In this document: one piece after another, positions 57,797 through 64,000 of the stretch
Numbering within the stretch: position 1 is the stretch's first letter
Layout of the letters: each line of letters begins with the position of its first letter
Assembly: GCF_019578655.1 (NCBI RefSeq)
Contig: NC_063261.1
Span: 5,960,446-6,024,445, forward strand
Direction: 5' to 3'
Length of the DNA stretch: 64,000 nucleotides
From: Ricinus communis
Taxonomy: Eukaryota > Streptophyta > Magnoliopsida > Malpighiales > Euphorbiaceae
Notes under the pieces: generated by a model
Told to the model about the DNA's origin: nothing
What the model saw: only the letters and a program-made list of their open reading frames with translations
Database searches by the model: none
Translations under genes and position numbers: made by a program

Positions 57797-60700
57797 TATT
57801 ATTTTCTCATACTCACAAATATATCCCTCTTAAAGGGTTATTTTCTAATATTTACAAATATACACCTTTTATGGAGTTGTTTTCAAATATTCACAAATAT
57901 ACTACTCTCACGGGCTTGTTTTGTTATATTAAAAAATATACCTCATTCACGATATTATTTTCTAATATTTATAAATACACCCCTCTTACATTGTTTTTTC
58001 TCATATTAAAGAATATACTCTTATTATGAGGTTATTTTATCATACTCACAAATAAACCCATCTTACCTGGTTGTTTTCTCTTAGTAAAAAATATACCCCC
58101 TCTTACGGGATTCTTTTCTCATACTAAAAAAAACACATCTGACGGGGTTGATTTCTTATATTAATACATATATGCCTCTTACGGGGTTGTATTCTTATAT
58201 TCACAAAAATAGACCTCTTAACGGGTTGATTTCTCATATTCATAAATTTACCCCTTTTATGGTATTGTCTTCTATATTCAAGCATACCACACTTATGGGA
58301 TTATTTTTTTATATTGACAAATATATCTCTTATAAGGGATTGTTTTCTCATACTCATAAATATACCCCTCTCATGGGGTTGTTTTCTAATATTTGTAAAT
58401 ATATCCTTCTTACAAGGTCATTTTCTCATAGTAAAAAACATATCCCTTTTATGAGGTTGTTTTCTCTTACTCACAAATATACCCCTATTACAGGGTTGTT
58501 TTCTCATAGTAAAATGTATTCTCCTTTTACAAGGTTTTTTTTTCTCAAACTCAAAATATATCCCTATTACAGGGTTGTTTTCTCATATTCACAAATATAC
58601 CCCTCTTACGGGGTTCATTTCTCATATTCATAAATATACCCCTTTTACAGAGTTGTTTTCTCATGCTCACAAATATACCCCACTTACGGTGTTATTTTCT
58701 TATACTGAAAAATATGCCCTTTTTCAAGGGTAGTTCTCTCATGCTCATAAATATACCCCTCTTACGGGATTATTCTCTAATATATACAAATATGCCAATC
58801 TTACGGGGTTGCTTTCTCACAGTCAATATACCTGTCTCACGGGGTTCTTTTCTAATATCTACAAATATACCCCTTTACATGGTCATTTTCTGATATTAAA
58901 GAATATACCCATTTTACGAAGTTGTCTTCTAATATTTATAAATAAACTCCTCTTATGATGTTGTTTTCTCATATTAACAAATATACCCCTTTTTCGGGGT
59001 TGCTTTCTCATACTCACAAATATTCCCGTCTTACGAGGTTGTTTTCTCATATTTAGAAATATATCCCTTTTACGGGGTTATTTCTCATACTCACAACTAT
59101 ATCTCTCGTCCGAGGTTGTTTTCTAATCTTTATAAATATACCCCTCTTACGAGATTATTTCTCATATTGAAAAATATACGCCTTTTACAGGTTTATATTC
59201 TCATACTCACAAGTATACCACTCTTACGGGGTTGTTTTCTCATATGCATAAATATACCTCATTTACAGGGTTCTTTTCTCATACTCACAAATACACCCCT
59301 CTTATGGGGTTGTTTTCTAATATTGACAAAAAAAACCTCTCTTATGATGTTGTTTTCTCATACACATAAATACACCCCTTTTACGGGGTTTTCTTCTCTT
59401 ATTCACAAATACACTCCTCTTATGGGATAGTTTTCTAATATTTACAAATATACCCCTTTTATAGTGTATTTTCTCATAATAAGAAATATACCGCTATTAT
59501 AGGGTTGTTTCCTCATACTCACAAATATGTTCTTTTAATGAGGTTATTTTCTTATACTCACAAATATACCCCTCTTATGGGATTATTTTTTCATATTCAG
59601 AAATATATCCCTTTTACAGGGTTGTTTTCTCATTCTCACAAATATACCCCTTTTACAAGGTTGTTTTCTAATATTTACAAATATACCCCTCTTACGGGTT
59701 GTTTTCCCATATTAAAAAATATACCTCTTTTATGGGGCTGTATTCTCATACTCATAAATTTAAACCTTTTACGTAGTTGTTTTCTCATATTCATAAATAC
59801 ACCCAAATTATAGGTTTATTTTCTCATACTCACCAATGTACCTCTCTTTCGGGGTTGTTTTCTCATATTAAAAAATATACTCTTTTTACGGAGTTATATT
59901 CTCACACTTATAAATATACCCATCCTACGTGATTATTTTTTCATATTCATAAATTTACCTCATTTACAGGGTTGTTTTCTTATACTTACAAATACACCCC
60001 TCTTACGGAGTTGTTTTCTCAAACTCACAAATATACCCTTTTTATGATGTTGTTTTCTCATATTCATAAGTATACCTCTCTCATGGGATTATTTTCTAAA
60101 ATATACAAATATATCCCTCTTACGAGGTTATATTCTCATATTAAACAATATACTCCTCTTACGGGGTTATTTTGTTATATTGGAAAATATACCTCTCTTT
60201 GGGGTTATTTTCTCATATTCATAAAAATACTCATTTTACGAGGTTATTTTCTTAAACTCTAATTATACCCCTCTTACGGGGTTGTTTTCTAATATTTACA
60301 AATATACTCCTTTTACGGGGTTGTTTTCTCACATTAAAAAATGTCCCTTTTACAAGGTATTTTTTCTTATACTCACAAATATACCCCTATTATGGGGTTA
60401 TTTTCTAGTATTTACAAATATATACCGCTTAGGAGTTATTTTCTAATATTCACAAATTTATCCTTCTCACGGGATTGTTTTGTTATATTCACAAATATAC
60501 CCATTTTATGGGATTATTTTTAAATATTTACAAATATATCCCTCTTACAGAGTTTTTTCTCATATTAAAGAATATACCCTTGTTACGGGGTTGTTTTTTT
60601 AGGAGTTGTTTTCTCATACTCACAAATAAACCCATCTTACGTGGTTGTTTTCTCTTAGTAAAAAGTATACCCCTTTTACAGGGTTCTTTTCTCATACTAA

Positions 60701-61443
60701 AAAAGCCACTCCTCTAATGGGATTGATTTCTTATATTGATAAATATACCCCTCTTATGGCGTTATATTCTCATATTCACAAAAATAGCCCTGTTACGGGA
60801 TTGTTTTCTCATACTCACAAATATACCCCTCTCATGAGGTTGTTTTGTAATATTTACAATTATATCCCTGTTACAAGGTTGTTTTCTCATATTAGAAAAC
60901 ATGCCCCTTTTACGAGGTTATTTATATTTTCTCATACTAACAAATATACCCCTCATACGAGGTTATCTTCTCAAACTCACAAATATACCCCCTCTTACGG
61001 GGTTGTTTTCTTATAGTAAAAAATATACTCATTTTACGGTGTTATTTTCTCATACTCACAAATATACCCCACTTACGAGGTTATTTTCTTATATTGATAA
61101 ATATACTCCTTTTATAGGGTTGTTTTCTCAAACTCACAAATATACCCCTCTTACAGGATTATTTTCTAATATTTATAAATATATTCCTCTTAAGAGGTTG
61201 TTTTGAAATAATACCGCTCTTACTAGGTTGTTTTCTCATATTCACAAATATACCCCTCTTACGACATTGATTTCTCATATTCATGAATATACCCCTTTAC
61301 GAAGTTGTTTTCTCATACTCATAAATATATCCCACTTACGTTGTTTTCTTATATTGACAAATATACCTCTTTTATGAGATTGTTTTCTCATACTCACACA
61401 TATACCCCTCTTATGGTATTATTTCTGATATTTATAAATATAT
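57797..61443. repeat. 39-bp tandem repeat array, first part
   Basis: About 93 diverged monomers of 39 bp. A typical monomer reads TTGTTTTCTCATACTCACAA followed by ATATACCCCTCTTACGGGG. The step of 39 is exact for consecutive units, for example in 63363-63440. Variant middles alternate (CATACTCACAAA, CATATTAAAAAAT, AATATTTACAAA, TATATTGACAAA). Each unit holds ACCCC...GGGGT arms around TCTTAC, a small potential hairpin. Frames of up to 161 codons exist only because 39 is a multiple of three. Confidence 0.95.
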
Positions 61444-62356
61444 TGATATGGAACCTCCACGAATAAGCTTGAGAACCCATTTTGAATAGTGGACCCCCAA
61501 CACATTAACATGAAAACCCTGAGAACCAATTCGGTTCAACCCCTAAGAAAGGTTGGAAGATAGATTTCTTAGAAAGATGATCAAGAATTAGAATCTAAGG
61601 AACACTAAGTCCCTTAAACCCTAATTCCAAGTACGCCACAAGGATAGATCAACTCTCTGATAAGTAAGATTTGTATTCAAATAAGAAAACAAAGACAAAG
61701 CAAACAAGCTTTAAGGTAAAAACACCAATTATCATTCAACTTCAACTTAATTTCTCACATCAAAATTCGTACTAGCCTTATATAGGCCTTAGAAAATTCT
61801 AAATCTTAATTATTAAGGATTTATATCTCATCTAAGATAAAGATAACCTTACTAATTAAAAGAGATAACTTAAACAAAATCCTAGTTAGGTTAAAATACA
61901 TGTGTGGCAGTCCAAAATAAGCCATAAAATCCTAATTTACATAAGTAATATAAATGGGCCTTATAACATTAGTCAAGTTAGGCCCAAAGTCTTCATATGC
62001 TCCAATTTAGCTTCTTTGGTCTTTTTAAGCCCAATTAAATTCATTCAAGCTTAATGAACTGAATTAGATTAATGAGCCTTGAACTTAAATCCAATTCTTC
62101 AAGCCTTGATGTGTCCTTAGCCCAAATGTCTTTGATAAGCTTATTGATTTACAATTTGAATCGAACTAGGACTCATAGTTGAATAGGATTTCTTTCGTTG
62201 CTTGAACTCCTAATATCATCAAGACCCCTTGCAGGATTAGAATTCCTAGTTGTGTCAGGACTCTTTATTAGATTAGAATTCCTTGAGCTAGTAGGATTTG
62301 CATCAACAAGACTCCTTGTTGGAGTAGGATTCATTGTGCTAGTTTGGTTTGTATCA
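61444..62356 (+). mobile_element. Solo-LTR-like insertion in the tandem array, 913 bp
   Basis: Begins TGATATGGAACC and ends TTGTATCA, giving TGATA/TATCA inverted ends. Flanks are TATAT on the left and TATAC on the right, a 5-bp target duplication with one change (the array itself is TATA-rich, so this is only moderate support). No internal coding sequence. It splits a monomer of the array. Confidence 0.65.
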
Positions 62357-63927
62357 TATACTCCTCTTACGAGGTTGTTTTTTCATATTAAAAGAATATA
62401 CTCCTTTTACTGGATTTCTTTTTCATACCCACAAATATACCCCTCTTACAAGGTTATTTTCTCATATTTGTAAAGATATTCTTTTTATGGGGTTTTTTCT
62501 CAAACTCCCAATTATACCCATCTTACGGGGTTGGTTTCTCATATTAAATAATATTCCCCTTTTTATGGGGTTGTTTTCCTATGCTCACAAATATACCTCT
62601 TTCGGGGTTATTTTCTCATATTTATAAATATACCCCACTTATAGGGTTGTTTTCTCATACTCATCAGTATACCCTTCTTATGGGGTTATTTTCTAATATT
62701 TAGAAATATACACATTTACGGGGTTGTTTTCTAATACTCTCAAATACACCCCTCTTATGAGGATATTTTTTTATATTCACAAATATACCCCTTTCACGGG
62801 ATTATTTTCTAATATTCTCATATTAAAGAATATACCCTTATTATGCGGTTGTTCTCTCATACTCAGAAGTAAACCCTTCTTATGGGGTTGTTTTCTCATA
62901 GTAAAAAATATACCTCTTTTATGGGGTTGTTTTCTCATACTCACAAAACACCCTTCTTACCAAATTGATTTCTTATATTGACAAATATATGACTCTTATC
63001 GGATTATTTTCTCATATTCATAAAAATAGCTCCCTCACAGGGTTGATTTCTCATATTCATAAATTTACCCATTTTACGGAGTTGTTTTCTCACTCACAAG
63101 TATACCACACTTACAGGGTTGTATTCTTATATTGATAAATATATCCCTTTTACGGGGTTGTTTTCTTATACTGACAAATATACGCCTCTTATGGGGTTGT
63201 TTTCTTATAATAAAAATTATTCTCCTTTTATAAGTTTATTTTTTCATACTCACAAATATACCCCAATTATGGGGTTGTTTTCACATATGCATAAATATAC
63301 CCCTCTTATAGGGTTGATTTATCATATTCATAAATATAGCCCCTTACAGAATTATTTTCTCATACTCACAAATATATCCCACTCACAGTGTTGTTTTCTT
63401 ATATTAACAAATATACCCCTTTTCAAGGGTTGTCTTCTCATGCTCACAAATATATCTCTCTTACGGGGTTGTTTTCTAATATATATAAATATATCCATCT
63501 TATGGGTTTATTTTCTCATAGTCAATAATATACCCCTCTCACGGGGTTCTTTTCTAATATATACAAATATACCCCTCTTACGTGGTTGTTTTCTCATATT
63601 AAAGAATATACCCATTTTACGGGATTGCTTTCTCATACTCACAAATATATCCATCTTAAGGGATTGTGTTCAAATATTTACAAATATACCCCTTTTACTA
63701 TGTTGTTTTCTCATATTAAAAAATATACCCCCTTTTTACGGGGTTGCTTTCTCATACTCACAAATAGTCCCGCCTTACGAAGTTGTTTTCTCATATTAAA
63801 AAATATAACCTATTTACAGGTTGTTTACTCATACTCACAAATATACCCCTTTTACACGGTTGTTTTGTAATATTGAAAAATATACCCCTTTTATGTGGTT
63901 ATTTTCTTATATTCGCAAATATATCCC
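62357..63927. repeat. 39-bp tandem repeat array, second part
   Basis: About 40 further monomers in the same orientation as 57797-61443. The longest open frame (63119-63799, 226 codons) is a product of the 13-codon period. The array ends abruptly at ATATATCCCCTATG. Confidence 0.95.
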
Positions 63928-64000
63928 CTATGGCCGGCGGTTCCGAGAGTGCACCCAAGTGATTTTAGCTACTACAACACTATAAGGCTTCTCAATCTAA
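63928..64000 (-). repeat. B-family fragment at window edge
   Basis: GAGAGTGCACCCAAGTGATT followed by CTACTACAACACTATAAGGC matches 21325-21370 and, inverted, 55640-55680. The B element continues outside the window. Confidence 0.55.

Noticed and set aside
57797..63927. Long open frames of 60-226 codons with repeated LFSHTHKYTPL-type 13-residue units
   Set aside because: The monomer is 39 bp, a multiple of three, so frames stay open by periodicity. Frames shift and stop with every indel and there is no gene context, so a repeat protein is not supported.
57797..63927. CRISPR-like regular repeat
   Set aside because: Units are directly contiguous with no unique spacers, they diverge, and the genome is a plant nucleus.

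Overview
The window is nuclear DNA of a flowering plant, almost certainly a eudicot. It is AT-rich, has intron-containing coding sequence with GT/AG borders, and is packed with plant-type LTR retrotransposons. I can support only one host gene: a WRINKLED1 (WRI1) type AP2 transcription factor on the + strand at 14345-19233. It has seven coding exons, including a 9-nt micro-exon, and encodes 446 residues. The species cannot be fixed from the sequence alone.

Layout, left to right. (1) 1-11054: the 3' part of a + strand Athila-like Ty3/gypsy element ('H'): integrase end, post-pol spacer, ATHILA-type ORF, long 3' UTR and 3' LTR. A deleted - strand element ('A', 860-4666) is nested in it with a perfect ATTAT target-site duplication. 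(2) 11055-12600: remnant of another LTR element. (3) 12600-19500: AT-rich upstream DNA and WRI1, with an (AT)n tract in intron 1 and a foldback MITE in the 2.7-kb intron 6. (4) 19694-24104: a MULE-like element, Ogre-like 'B' LTR pieces meeting head to head, and a family-A solo LTR with TSD TGGGT. (5) 24105-31662: an old LTR-like stretch, then a decayed Ty1/copia element cut off inside reverse transcriptase. (6) 31675-55700: nested repeats. Ogre-like B sequence carries a 12.8-kb composite family-A element (32667-45459, TSD GTGTG) with inverted core, and then a Tekay/Del-type chromovirus (46224-54152). (7) 56106-57790: another LTR, - strand. (8) 57797-63927: a 39-bp tandem repeat array of about 5.2 kb, split by a 913-bp solo-LTR-like insertion. 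(9) The last 73 bases are B-family sequence.

Family A is non-autonomous. Its best copy has LTRs, a tRNA-Asp primer site, a gag remnant without capsid domain, and the ATHILA-type ORF, but no protease, reverse transcriptase or integrase. It shares with H a tRNA-Asp/Athila-style organisation and a repeated hairpin-plus-polypurine module, so H-like elements are the likely source of its enzymes (inference). No undescribed protein system is visible. The most unusual signals are the duplicated hairpin/polypurine module, the CACGG/CCGTG palindrome arrays, the rearranged composite element, and the 39-bp satellite with block duplications.
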